From positions 1,123,501-1,187,500 of the forward strand of contig OZ023187.1 of assembly GCA_963995505.1 (NCBI GenBank): DNA of 64,000 nt, given 5' to 3'. The notes under the pieces were generated by a model. The model made no database searches, had not been told where the DNA came from, and worked only from the letters and a program-made list of their open reading frames with translations. The position numbers and the translations under genes were made by a program. This document shows, piece after piece, positions 23,922 through 35,767 of this stretch; position 1 is the first letter of the stretch, and every line of letters starts with the position of its first letter. This DNA is from Hypericum androsaemum (lineage: Eukaryota; Streptophyta; Magnoliopsida; Malpighiales; Hypericaceae).

Positions 23922-26513
23922 TGTGATACCCTCACCCTTCTACCGAATTTGTTACAACAAAATAAGGTTGGTTTTGGAAGAGTTTAGGGTTAGTCCGTCG
24001 TCGTCCGGTAGAATAGGCGTAACTTCCTCATCCGGACTCCAAATTAGGTGATTTCAATTTGTGTAGATTCGTAACACCTAGATCTATAACTTTGTTCTTT
24101 TAGTTTTATGATTTATGAAATAATCTGGCCGAAACAAATCAAGAATTTACGGTGCTCTGATATAGGTCTGATTTTGTCAGTATTGGAAATATTTGTTATG
24201 TGATTTTATTTAAGTTAACCTAAATTTTGAATTTACTATTCCATATGATGATTAGCCATATTAAGTTCGATAATTTAAGCAAAGTATATTTAGCTGTCGA
24301 GTGACAAGCTTTGTAAAAAGTTTTGAGACGGATTAAGAGTTAGTTGAATTTTAGCTTGTAGAATTGAATAAAAAAAAAAAAGAAGAAGATAGAATTGCGA
24401 ACGTGGCAATTATTAGAAATGGTCATGAAATATATATTTATTATAAAATGAGCTAAGTATCAGATAAATTAATTAAGTTTGGTAAAGGATAAGAGTAAAA
24501 AGTAACAAAACAAAACGTGGCAGTAAAAGAGAATGACACCAGGGGAAGAAAAGATAGATACAAGATTAGAACCGGTGGAAGAACAATATAAATTACTTGG
24601 CTTTTTATTTCCACCGAGTATGACCAAGTACATAGACAGAATAGAAAATCAGAAAATAATAATAGAAAGGGCAGGCCGAAGGAGAAAGAAAAGTAGAAGG
24701 GAGTTTGAGACAGACGAAGATAGTAAAGAAAAAAAAAAGAAAATCATATGGTAAGTAAATTTTTGATAGTTTCATGTAAATATCATTAGTATCTAAATAT
24801 GAAATTGGTAAGTAAGTAAAGAAATACAGATGAAAAAGATAAATTTGGTAAGTAAAGAAATACAGATGAAAAAGATAAATTTGGTAACAAGTTGATTTGA
24901 GAATTTGATGATCATGAATTTGTTAGATTTGTACCGGAAATGAGGAGAATAACAATCTTGTCAATGATCAAGATTAAACCGTAACCATAATTAGAAAAAG
25001 AAAGATATAAGGGATCCTAAAACAAAAAGAAAAAAATAGTGACAAGGGTTAGAAGAAATAAGCCGAGGACATCTTGTCATGAAAATTAGCTAATAGTGGA
25101 TTGTTAGATTAGTTATAGGAACTGTAACAATTAAGATCTTCTCAATAGTTGGCATTTCAGTTAGAGTCATGATTAGAATAAGAAAATTTGAGAAGAAACC
25201 GAACCGAGAACAATTAGAAAGAAATGAAGGTGTTGTATTTTGTATAATTGACAAGGATTAGATTAAGTATTTCTGGTGACAGAAATTGTAAATTAAGAAA
25301 TGAAGTTTTATATTTTCTAAGACCTATTTACATGCTAAAAAGGGTGATAATAATAGTGGTTAATTATTCTTTTGACTAGTTAACTGACGTTTGAATCCGA
25401 GTGCCACGAGTTGTAAAACGAAGCACGGAGCTTCTCTTTGAATGGTTTGAGCAACCATTATCTAGTAAGTGGATATTCTTTGTAACATGTGTTTAGCTAA
25501 CTAGACGTGGGTGATGTGCTTTATTTGGCGTACTTTTGAATGATATGAAATATGGTATTGGATTTGGTTTTGGTCTATTTGATATTTGAGGTTGCTTTTG
25601 GATTGTCTGTGTTTGTATGTGAATTTTGAAAAGTTTGGTATGTGGTTTGTGTGATGGCGGATGATGAGGTCTACCCGTGACCAACCGGGGATGTTGGCAT
25701 ATGTGCACATATTCTGAGGATACATTGGATATGTAAACGATATGATATTTGGCCGGCGGGGTTAGTTTCTGATGGCGCCTTTAAGATATGGTATCCTCGT
25801 GTCGGAGTGGAAGTGACACTATCTAGACCTATCTGAAGTTCATCCGAATTGTGTTATATGTTCTATAAAAGTCTATCTGAAATTCTGATTACGTGTGATA
25901 CGTGAATTCTTTGATGACCTTATCTGTGAAGTAGTCTTTTGTTGTCTTAGTTGTGTGTTAGTATTTGGTTGGGTTTGATGGGAACGACTGGTTGGTTAAA
26001 TACATGTTACTTATAATATTTGCTTACTAAGTGTTTCAAAGCACTTATTCCTTACTTCAATCCACAGGTGAAGAGATTTGAGCCGTGGTTTGCATCTGGA
26101 GAAGCTTCTTCATCCGAGTTCAGCCCGTTGTCTTTCATTCTCGGGCTACGTTCAAAGGTCTCCGGATGGTCTTTATCTTTGTAATCTAGGTCGCTTCATT
26201 GTACATATTTGTTGATCTTTGATATATGATCTTTGATTAATGTTAACAGGAAATGTATATGTAAATTTATGTTTATGTTTGAAAAGGATGAGTTTGATGA
26301 TATGACGTTGGAGATGTGTACTCCAATGCCTATCAGGTTTTGGACAAGGTAAATATGTTTGTTTGAAGAAACAATGTTGTGGAAAATTTTTTTTTTGATA
26401 ATCCTGGTAATGAGAAGGATGTATTATGATTTGAGGCTTGCTAGGTTATGGTTTATTATATTAAGTTTGACATGATCTAGCGCCGGTTACGACCACGAAT
26501 TTGGGTCGTGACA
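23922..26513 (+). repeat. 3' LTR of the Gypsy element
   Basis: 2,592 bp, nearly identical to 16511-19091. It shares the internal ~32 bp tandem duplication and the same ends. The short minus-strand open frames it contains occur in both LTRs and are not genes. Confidence 0.95.
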
Positions 26514-26607
26514 CCATCCATAAGGGACTGTTGGCGATAAAAGTCTTCTTCAATCGGTAGGTGTTAACGTATATTTTCATCTGATCATAGAGGTGGGAGA
26601 GGATAAA

Positions 26608-27519
26608 TTATCCCATTGCCATCTTCCGTCCTTTGGCGAGTGCAGCGGCTAAGTTAAAGAATTCGTTCGACACACGTTTGGAGGATGGGCAAGTGATATA
26701 GCGAGTGATCCAAAGAAGTAGAAAGGCTGTATGTTCATCTTTACGGCGAAACTCGTCGCCGGGTATATGGTCAGGGTCACTCTCTCCGGGGACAGCACCG
26801 GGATTGAACTCCTTTCGGGGGTCTTCATTGTTTAAATGGTAGGCATCGACGTAGGCAGGAAAGCCATTTGCTTTTGGCCTCTTGGCGTCATGCCGGACCC
26901 GGGCATTTACATCGGTCACCGGGATGGATGGAAGGATTGGCTCACCATCGGGGTGAAGACCAAAGAGAACGACCATATCATATAGTGTGATGGTCTTCAT
27001 TCCTGCGAGATGAAGCAAGATGGGTGAGAAGTTTGATATAGGTGGTAAAAGAGTCATCTATGTTGAACGTAGCTTACCGGAGCGGAAGAGAAACACGTTG
27101 GCACTTGGACACCAATAAAGAAGCAAAGTGCCGAGTAGTGGGCGACATAACTCGAGTTTGTGAGTGCAAAGGGACAAGAGTGAGGCGATGCCGGTTTGGT
27201 CCTATTGTGGATGATGAAATTTTTTCAAGACGGCATGCCAAGTCTTGAATTCTTTGAATGGTGTAGGCCATACAGGGTATTCTCTACTATTGTTCCAAAA
27301 CTATAAGTTGATGGGAGCACCTTAAAAGAGAGGCATGTCACGGTAATAGACCGGAAGGGAGGTTCCAAAGGACTCGACGTTAGTAACCATGGGTCCAAGT
27401 ACCCGGTTCTCTTTATCCTTGGAGGTGTCATCGACCGAGTAGCTTCTTCCAAGTGTCAATATGATGAGTGTGTCGGCGGAGAGTTTCTCTTCGTTTGCTA
27501 CATCGGGAGGTACCGGCAA
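26608..27519 (-). pseudogene. Antisense PMD-type gene, N-terminal part
   Basis: Minus-strand coding sequence upstream of 14109-16498, separated from it by the nested Gypsy element. The segment at 26608-27057 has TLYDMVVLFGLHPDGEPI and a later FLLLWITRYI followed by FFNLAAALAKGR. These are the hallmark blocks of the plant mobile domain (PF10536-type, aminotransferase-like). Upstream, at about 27060-27300, lies FKEFKTWHAVLKKFH, then a region ending CPSANVFLF, typical of sequence just before this domain, with stops or introns in between. The exact start is unresolved. Judged degenerate. Confidence 0.7.
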
Positions 27520-28473
27520 GGTTGTCCTGTCATCACAAAATAAGCAAAGGTGAGCTAATGGCGGTATCGGGCAACATCAATATGACGGTTTATTTGTCTG
27601 CCTGATTGTTCTAGGCGGTTCGAACATCCCGCTTTGATCTTTCATCCGCCCGGGTGGTATGAACCTCCTGCCTCGGGCCGAACATGGAAGGCGAGCATTT
27701 TGGATGCCGATATGGTCGAACCCGTGCCAAGGTTTAATGAGCACGAGTCCGCTTAGGCGGGATAAGTCGAGCTCATTCTGAATATGTACGGGAAGTGATG
27801 GACCGATGATGACTCATGACAGAAAGGTGAAACTTGCATAATGCATTCTCCTAAGTCAAGGTCTAAGCTATGGGTTTATTCTAGATTCAAAAGCCAAGGC
27901 AAAAAGTGCAAAATGGTGGATTTGACATTTTCACAAACACTTGGTGTGCAAGAGTCAAAGCTTGGAATCATACCTTAAAGGAGAGTTGGAGATGAGCCAA
28001 AGAGAATGTCAAGAGGATACAAGCTTCCAAAAGGTGGAAAACAACTATAGTCCCAAGCAAATAATCTTCCTACAAAGTGTAAGATTTCACCAAAGTAAGC
28101 CACATTCATGCGCTTCTTTCACAAGCTTAATGGAGATGAGAGAAAGACATACTTTGAAGATGGAGGAAGAAGATTGAACACACCTTATTAACTTTGAAGG
28201 GAAGGGTTAAGCATACCCTAACTAAAGTTGGTAAGGGAAGGGAAATGGAGGCCAAGTTTTAGTTTCCATGGAAGAGTTTGAAAAGAGAGGGATGGTGAAA
28301 GTGTGTAAGAATGGAGAGGCTTGGTCAAAAAGTGCCTTGGGTCATTTATTACCAAGTCAAAGGGGGTGTTTGAAATTCAAAGGAGTCAAGTTTGACAAAA
28401 ACTTGGAAATTTGGAGGGAAACACAGCAACACTTCTCGATTGGTTGTCTCAAAGTATTAATGTGCGGGGGCAT
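27520..28473. other. 3' internal region of the PMD-carrying element
   Basis: About 0.95 kb with no supported coding sequence. Plus-strand frames at 27941-28177 and 28268-28486 show no domain. GGGCGGT-type motifs like those of the LTR occur near 27610-27770. It ends in a G-rich tract just before the 3' LTR. Confidence 0.6.
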
Positions 28474-29508
28474 TATTGAAGTATAAAATTGGTGCTTTGG
28501 TTATACCCGCTTATTTCTGGGTTCGCGTTGAGCAACCCGTGTTTGGGTTGATTGGACTGCTTGGTCCACTTCAAGGCGGGAGGCGGTATACCGCCTTGTT
28601 GGTGCGAGCAGGTGGATGGCGCCAGTTTAGGAACTCAGGCAGTAGGCACATACCGCCTAGGGGCCTGCGGGCGGAAGGATTGAGCTCGGTCCACTTTAAG
28701 GCGAGAGGCGGTATACTGCCTTGTTGGTGCGAGCGGGTGGATGGCACCGGTTTTGGAACCCAGACGGTAGGCACATAATGCCTAGGGGCCTGCGGGCGGA
28801 AGCTTAGCCAGCCTAGAAGGTCCGGGCGGTAAGGCAGGCCCATTTTAGGCCGCTCGGCGGCTTGGAAGCGGTAGGCGGTAGGTACCGCCTTGTGTTTGAA
28901 AGCAGAAAGAAGGTTCCGGGTATGGAGGTCATCTTGGGCTTCAAGGCGAGAGACCCTTTTTGGTCCGTGTAGGCAGAAGGTTTGGGCTCTTTGGAGTTTG
29001 TTTTGGCCCTAAAGGCAGAAAGTTGTTTGGGCGATGACGGGCTTAGGATGAGTTTTTGCGTGGAAGGTTCGAGATGGTCAAGGTGGCTTATATTTTTCTA
29101 AGAAGAGCCAGGATTTCTGAGATTTCAATAAGATTTTGGGACGCAATTGCTTGGTCGGCACGACTGACATATTCCTAATCGAAGAGAGATCTATTCATAT
29201 GAGGAAGACGGTTTATATTTTCCTATTCTAAGCCGGGTTGATTTGGAAATGAAATATTTACTCGGGACAGGATTTCTTGCATGGGAAGGATGGAGCTAGG
29301 TCAAGATGTGCTATATAAAGGGAGCTCGAGTACCGGAGAAGATCATCGCCAACACAACAAACAAACCTATTTACACTTTATCGTTTCCTTAGCTCGTAGC
29401 TCATAGTCTAGCTCTTTTTCCACCCTCTCCGTTAGGCCGACCTTGGGACGACCATTCCGGATCCGTCTCGGGTTACTTGACGTTCTTGTACCCCTTCTCC
29501 CCGCAATA
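28474..29508 (+). repeat. 3' LTR of the PMD-carrying element
   Basis: 1,035 bp. It is longer than the 5' LTR because a ~125 bp GC-rich unit starting at the GGTCCACT motif is present twice (28563 and 28688). The 5' LTR has one copy (13402). Both units contain the GGCGGTATACYGCC palindromic motif, and the second is slightly decayed. Confidence 0.92.
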
Positions 29509-29513
29509 GACAC

Positions 29514-30789
29514 TTTTGTCATTGGCATCCTTTGCAACCTTCACAATGTGCAAGTGTTTCAACAATTTCTTGCAGGATTTATGGAATCCTCTGTTTGGAA
29601 CCTTCTTATTTCTGCAGCAAGTGTGACTTCAACGTCCACAAATCTTGTTTGGATATCTTGCCCCATAAGATTGATGACCACTATTTTCGCTGCACATAGA
29701 TCATGATAACAACTCCATCTTACAAGTGTATATTGTGTCTGGAAGAGAGTGGCTCTGGGTTGGCCTACCGCTCCATCGAGAGAGGCTTCAAACTCTACAT
29801 GGAATGTTTCTTCCGCCCCAAGAGTAAGCCGAATGACGACAGAACATTCACCAGTGTCCACCATTGGCATCCGTTGTTTCTTATGGATGACAACTTGAAA
29901 AAAATGCACACTACTGCCTCTTGTGAAGAAGAACGAGACCCAATGCTTCTGGTGTATCGTTGTCCAGAAGGCTGCCCAATGATTTGCGAGATAAGATGCG
30001 CGATATCAGAGGTTTGTATTTTCTTTTCCGATGAAACACAAAACATGTCAATTAAGATAATGGTTTCAACTTACAAGAATCTGTTGGATGTCTAACATCT
30101 TACTTGTTGCTATCATTTTGTTGATCAGGTAATGCCAATGCTCTTGGGGCATCACGACAGAGATGTAGAATTGAGAAGCACATTCCCAAATGAGGCGAGT
30201 CATGTCATCCCCAGATATGAAATCTTCAAATGCACAACAGATGTCACAAGAACAACACATAAAGATACAACAACTGGCAAATTAACCTTTGAAGAGGCTG
30301 TACGTGACGAACCTTTTTATGAAAAATGATAAATACGACAGTTGAAAAATTCTAGGTCGTATTAAAGGTTGGAAAACAGAGATGTTGGAGAGCCATGAAA
30401 CCGAAGACGCTGACAAGGATAACTACTCATTTTCAAGGGAGGCATTCAGTCGCTTCTCCAGCAAGTTGAGTTGCACTCAGCTTACTTTGAGAAGAGATGA
30501 AATTCCTGAGTTTATGTTGCAACACGGTGGAGATTTAGGAGGGGAAAGATACCTAGTATCTGAAACTCTAAACCTAATATATCAAGAATTCTGCAGAGAT
30601 CTCGCCCTTTACACAAATCCCAACAATTTGTCTAGGCGATTCGAGTCGTACATTTTTTCCGTATTGTGTTCTATGATGCATAACATGCGCACGACAAAGG
30701 TGGTGGAGGTCACAAGTGAGAGAGTTGAGCAGTGGCTGACTCTGCTCAAGTTGGTAGAGCGGGCTGGATATGATGTTGGCATTGTCACC
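29514..30789 (+). pseudogene. DC1-domain protein copy 1, segment 2
   Basis: Continuation of segment 1 directly after the GACAC target duplication. It has the same order as copy 2: HPLQPSQ, YFCSKCDFNVHKSCLDILP, FRCT, a TAG stop where copy 2 has TTG, YKCILC, and HHWHPL. A large in-frame region present in copy 2 (about 62175-62725, roughly three DC1 modules) is missing here, joined at about 29920 through a CTTGTG/TTTGTG-like microhomology. Exon 1 ends at 30011 and exon 2 starts at 30129 (GT-AG), conserved in copy 2. Exon 2 encodes the start of the C-terminal region (FPNEASHVIP, then YSFSREAFSRFSSKLSC and VEQWLTLLKLVERAGYDVG) with a stop at 30327-30329. It is cut at 30789 by the Copia element. 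Confidence 0.9.
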
Positions 30790-31058
30790 TGTTGAGAAAT
30801 AAGATCAAAACGAGTAAAACACGAGACACAAGAATTATGTGGAAACCCCAACACGGGGAGAAAACTATGGGCAAAGGAGAGTCATCCACTATGCGAGTCA
30901 AACAGGTTACAAGGCCTCTGCGAGGATTCTCTCTACCTCACAACTCTCGACTAGACACAAAAGACCTAGGCATAGGCCAATATATATAGGAGATTATAAC
31001 CTTACTCTAAATAGGAATAGAGTACTAATTTATCTAGAATTTGAGACAAACCCTAACA
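30790..31058 (-). repeat. 3' LTR of the Copia element
   Basis: 269 bp, equal in length to 35768-36036 with scattered substitutions. Both LTRs contain a TATATATAGG box-like sequence. Confidence 0.93.
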
Positions 31059-31140
31059 AATTTCTACCTTTGACCAAATTCTATGACTCCAACATCAACG
31101 CTGCTCCACCTTCACCACCAGCCCCTAAGGGCAATCAGCA

Positions 31141-34100
31141 TCAAGCATGAACACCTACCAAATCCAAGCAATGCTTGAACTTAGTACCAAAAAGCGGCAT
31201 CGTCAACATGTCTGCAGGGTTGTCCTGGGTACCCACCTTGCTCACAACAATATCATCTTGAGCAATATGCTCCCGAATGAAGTGGTACCACACATCAATG
31301 TGCTTTGACCTCTCATGATACATAGCATCCCTCGTGAGATGGATAGCACTTTGACTATCACAGTACACTGTACTGACCTGCAGCTTCTCACAGATTTCAC
31401 TGAAGAAACCTTTCAACTAGATAGCTTCCTTCACGCCTTCAGTACTCTACCTCAGTGGTAGACAATGCCACTGTGGCCTGTAGACAAGCTCTCCAACTGA
31501 TATCACATCCTCCAAGAGTGAAGACATATACAGACAAGGACCTGAACTTATCAAGATCTCCAGCATAATCTGAATCCACGAAACTAACAACTCCATCACT
31601 GGTGCGTCCAAACTGTAGACACACGCCCTTGGTACCCTTCAAATACCTCATAATCCACTCCACTGCTCTCCAATGACCTTCTCCAGGATTTGCCATAAAC
31701 TTGCTAACAACACTCACTGCATAGGCCAAATCTGGGCGTGTGCAAACCATAGCATACATCAGAGAACCAACAGCACTGGAGTATGGAACACCAGACATGT
31801 AATCGACCTCAGCAGGTGACTGTGGAGATAAAGCAGACAAAATTCGAAAATGTGTACCAAGAGGAGTACTCACAGAATTACCAGTCACATCAAACCTGTC
31901 AAGTACCTTTTCAATGTAACTTTCCTGGCTTAGAAATAATTTTCTTGCTCCTCTATCTTTGGCAATCTCCATACCAAGAATCTTCTTAGCAGGACCCAAA
32001 TCTTTCATCTCAAACTCGCTACTCAACAGAGCTTTGAGCTTCCTCACCTCTCCTTTGTCACTAGCAGCAATTAACATGTCATCCACATACAGGAGCAAAT
32101 ACACTTGGGCCGTCGCGTAGCCTTTTTAGGTAAACACAACTATCATATTTGCTCCTCTCATAACCATGAGAAATCATAAAGGAATCAAACCTTTTATACC
32201 ATTGCCTCGGAGACTGCTTAAGGCCATACAGGGACTTCTTCAATAAGCACACATGGTCTTCTTTGCCTTCAATATGAAAACCCTCAGGCTGTGCCATATG
32301 AATCCGCTCCTCAAGCTCTCCATTCAAGAAAGCTGTCTTCACATCAAGCTGTTTAAGCTCCAAATCCTACATAGCAACAACACCAAGAAGAGAATTAATC
32401 GAGGTATGCTTCACAACTGGTGAAAACACCTCATTAAAGTTCACACCAGGAATCTGACTATATCCTCTAGCCACTAGCCTAACCTTGTATTTAGGCTCTT
32501 CAACTCCAGGTATACCATCCTTCTTCTTGTATACCCACTTGCAACTGACAACCTTCTTATCCTTAGGCAGCATAGTAATCTCCCAAGTCTTGTTCTTGTG
32601 AAGAGATTCCATCTCTTCCTCCATAGCAACCAACCATCTAGCAGAGTCTTTTGACTTTACAGCATCTGAGTAACTAGACGGTTCTTCACAACTATCAACT
32701 TCTTCTGCCACATTCAAGACAAAAGTAACAATATCAGCCTCACCCAACTTCTGTGGAGGCCTGATAGTTCTTCTGGGCCTGTCTCTAGCAATGGAATATG
32801 CTGACAACCCACCATGAGTAGGATCATGGATATCAACATCATGGAAGGAACTCACTTCTGGATCAGCATCAAACTCCACCTGTACTTTTGACTTTTGCAA
32901 GTCCACACTTGGAGCACTCGGAATATCAGGTGAAGAAATATCCTCCCTTTTACTCAACATGTCTGTCTATTTGAAAATAACATTCCTACTCAACAAGACT
33001 TTAGACAGCTCGGGACACCACAACTTGTATCCCTTCACTCCAGAAGCATAGCCAAGGAAGATACATTTCACAGATCTTGGCTCTAACTTGCCATTGTTTA
33101 CATGAGCATAGGCAGGACACCCAAATATCTTCAAATCAGCATAATTATGAGGATTTTTAGACCATAATTCTTCAGGTACCTTGCCATCAAGTGATGCATG
33201 AGGTGAACGATTAACAAGGTGACAGGCAGTGGAAGCAGCTTCAGCCCAAAATGACTTAGGCAAACCAGCATTTGATAGCATAGAACAAACTTTCTTCAAT
33301 AAAGTTCTGTTCATTCTTTCAGCGACTCCATTCTGTTGAGGTGTGCCAGGGATTGTCTTATGCCTGACAATACCCTCATTCTTGCAGAACTCATCAAACT
33401 AACTAGAGCAAAAATCTAATCCATTGTCTGTGCGGAGATGCTTGACATCTCTCCCAGTCTGCTTCTCAATCATAGTCTTCCACTGCTTGAAAGTGACAAA
33501 GACATGATCCTTGCTCTTCAAGAAGAACGCCCACACCTTCCTCGAATAATCATCAATGATAGTCAGCATATACTTGAAACCATTCTTTGATGCAACTTGA
33601 GATGGTCCCCAAAGATCAGAATGAACATAGTCAAGTATTCCTTTTATAGTGTGCACACCTTTCTGAAAACTGACTTTCTTCTGTTTTCCAAACACACAGT
33701 GCTCACAAAATTTCAGCTTCCCAGTACCCTGTCCACATAATAATCCTCTCCTATTCAGCTCGGTCATACCTTTCTCGCTCATATGACCAAGTCACATATG
33801 CCACAACAAGGTATTCTCAGAATCTGTCAACGAGCCAGATGCAACAGCAGCAGTCCCTGAAACTGTAGAACCTTGTAAAACATACAGATTCCCAACCTCC
33901 TTCTTGGCCTTCATATGCACTAATGAGTTCTTACTCACACGAAGAACTCCACCTTCTCCTGTGTACCTGTACCCCAGTGTATCAAGGGTACTCAATGAAA
34001 TCAAGTTTTACTTCAGATCAGGGATATGTCTCACATCCGTTAAAGTTCTAGTGACACCATCATGCATCTTGATCTTCACTGTGCCAATACCAACAACCTT

Positions 34101-35102
34101 ACAGACAAAATTGTTTCCCATGAGAACATTACCCTCTGAACATTCATATGTTGAAAACCAGTCTTGGATGAGACACATATGAAACGTACAAGCAGAATCA
34201 AGGACCCAAGCAGCATCAACCTTGGACTTCTCATCAATCACAGACAAAAGGTCTCCATCAGATTCTTGCTGAGTGGTGGTGGCAACACTAGCACTGCCGC
34301 TATAAGAACTTTCTCCTTTCGGAGCACTGGACTTTTCACCCTTCTTCTTGTTCTTCAACTCCGGACAGAACCATTTAATATGCCCAACCTTATGACAATT
34401 GAAACAAGTCTTATCCTTGTGCCTTGACCTTGATTTGCTTTTGCTTTTCTTCTTCAAACCAGACTTAGCATTCCTCTCCTCAGACCTCCCTCTCACGACC
34501 AAGCTAGTCCCTTGGCTATTTTCAGAGGAACTCACAGTGTGCTTATCAATTCTCTCTTTCTCCAAGAGCGAATCATGAACATCATCCAAACTCAGAGTAT
34601 CATGGCTGAACAACAGAGTATCTCTGAATTGCTGATAAGAAACAGGCAACGAGCATAATAACAATAAAGCAAGATCTTCATCATCATACTTCACATCCAG
34701 AGTTCTAAGATCAGCCACTATATCCTTAAATTCATTAAGGTGGGCGTGAGCAGACTTATCTTCTTGCATCCGGATAGAAAATAGTCGTTGCTTCAAGCAC
34801 AGTTTGTTGGTCAAACTCTTGGGCATGCACAAATTTTCAAACTTTTCCCATAATGAGGAAGCTGTTGTCTCCTTCAACACGTCCCACAAAATATCATCTG
34901 ACAGATGTAACTGGATCTGACTCACAGCATTACGGTTCTTTGACGCCTTCATCGCAGCATCCCAACTCGAAGGCATCAACTTCTCATCAAGTAGAGTCTC
35001 ATCCAGCTCTAAATGTGTCAGAATAGCACGCATCTTCACCTGCCACAAGGAAAAATTTGTTTTCCTCGTCAACTGAGGGATTTCGTACTTCATCGAAGTC
35101 AT
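31141..35102 (-). pseudogene. Copia gag-pol, degenerate
   Basis: Minus-strand polyprotein beginning MTSMKYEIPQLTRKTNFSLW, as in Tnt1-94-type elements. Gag at about 34200-35102 has a CFNCHKVGHIKWFC knuckle. Then come protease (LDSACTFHM), GAG-pre-integrase and integrase (33399-33782 and 32967-33314), reverse transcriptase with [12 protein letters not shown] (about 32060-32100), and RNase H with [17 protein letters not shown] near 31350. At least six interruptions are visible, including TAA at 34008-34010 where the sister copy has an Arg codon, and stops near 33789, 33396, 32964 and 32365. It cannot make a working polyprotein. Confidence 0.92.
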
Positions 35103-35767
35103 CCTGTAATACTTCGAACCGAAAAAATCAGCCCAAAATAGGTTAGAAACCAAAATCAGCCAAAACATTTGACTTTATGTCAACCTGTCAAACTGTTGAC
35201 CAAGTCAACTCAAAATTAGGGTTTTTCAACCCAAAATATCCAAGGCGGCGGCGGCTGATCGGACCACCACGGCGTGCGGCAGGTGGCGGGCAGACGTCGA
35301 TAGCTCAACCTCGGTCGGCGACGAGCTGGTACGCGGTGGAGATAGGCGACTGAGCAGCGGTCAAATTTTGGGATCTCTCCCTGAGACCTTCTCTCTCTCC
35401 CCGACGAACTTCTTCTCTTCTCTAGACGGCTAGTCGAACGGCAACGACGGACACGCGGCTGTCCCTTTCAGGCAACAGAGCGGTGATGGTGCTTGGCCCT
35501 CCTCCACGAACGACGGGTTCGGCGATCCCTAAGTAAACCCGACGTGAGTACCTCCTTCTCAGAAATGGGCGACGGATCTCCCCGGCGCAGGTGGTCGCCT
35601 CCTCTAGGCGACGTCGGGGACGGTGATGGGAAGCGGGGCGGCGGCTGCTGCTGGTGGCTGCGCTCCAAAAGGTCGTCGGAAAACCCAGAATCCCTGATTT
35701 CGAAATCGGCCCCCCTCTTTTTTTTTGTGTCGAAAACTCGAGTCTCAAATCCGGCTCTGATACCAAT
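35103..35767 (-). other. 5' leader of the Copia element, GC-rich
   Basis: About 0.66 kb between the primer-binding site and gag. Its edges match the sister element (51131-51738), but the GC-rich middle (about 35240-35700) does not align by eye. Open frames on both strands (35422-35829) are compositional and carry no known domain. Confidence 0.7.

Larger units (their letters stand above)
16511..26513 (+). mobile_element. Ty3/Gypsy chromovirus (Tekay/Del-like), nested
   Basis: Full-length 10.0 kb element with LTRs 16511-19091 and 23922-26513 and target duplications CCATC at 16506-16510 and 26514-26518. It is inserted in the antisense PMD gene of the outer element. An initiator-Met primer-binding site at 19096-19107, a purine tract (AAGGAGGGGAGAC) just before the 3' LTR, and a single gag-pol frame are present. 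The order protease, RT, RNase H, integrase, then a C-terminal chromodomain-like segment, with LTRs above 2.5 kb, fits the Tekay/Del chromovirus clade. The two LTRs look nearly identical, with few substitutions and a few small indels, so insertion was recent. Confidence 0.95.
13312..29508 (+). mobile_element. Non-autonomous LTR retrotransposon with antisense PMD gene
   Basis: LTRs lie at 13312-14223 and 28474-29508, with 5-bp target duplications GACAC at 13307-13311 and 29509-29513. The element sits inside DC1 copy 1. The 5' LTR runs TGTTGAAG to GCAACA; the 3' LTR starts TATTGAAG and ends GCAATA, consistent with C-to-T decay. Directly after the 5' LTR comes TGGCACGCTTGGTGGGA, a likely primer-binding site for a tRNA I cannot assign. 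A G-rich tract precedes the 3' LTR. Excluding the nested Gypsy element, the internal region is about 4.2 kb. I see no gag, protease, reverse transcriptase or integrase on the plus strand. The only coding signal is antisense, a plant-mobile-domain type gene. It must depend on enzymes of other elements. Confidence 0.9.

Noticed and set aside
25493..25725. Short minus-strand ORFs around 18070-18302 and 25493-25725 as a conserved gene pair
   Set aside because: They are the same stretch of the two LTRs of the Gypsy element, so their similarity reflects LTR identity.
13312..29508. Calling the whole 16 kb block one autonomous Gypsy element
   Set aside because: The Gypsy coding region has its own LTRs and its own CCATC target duplication at 16506-26518. 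The outer LTRs are a different sequence with a GACAC duplication.
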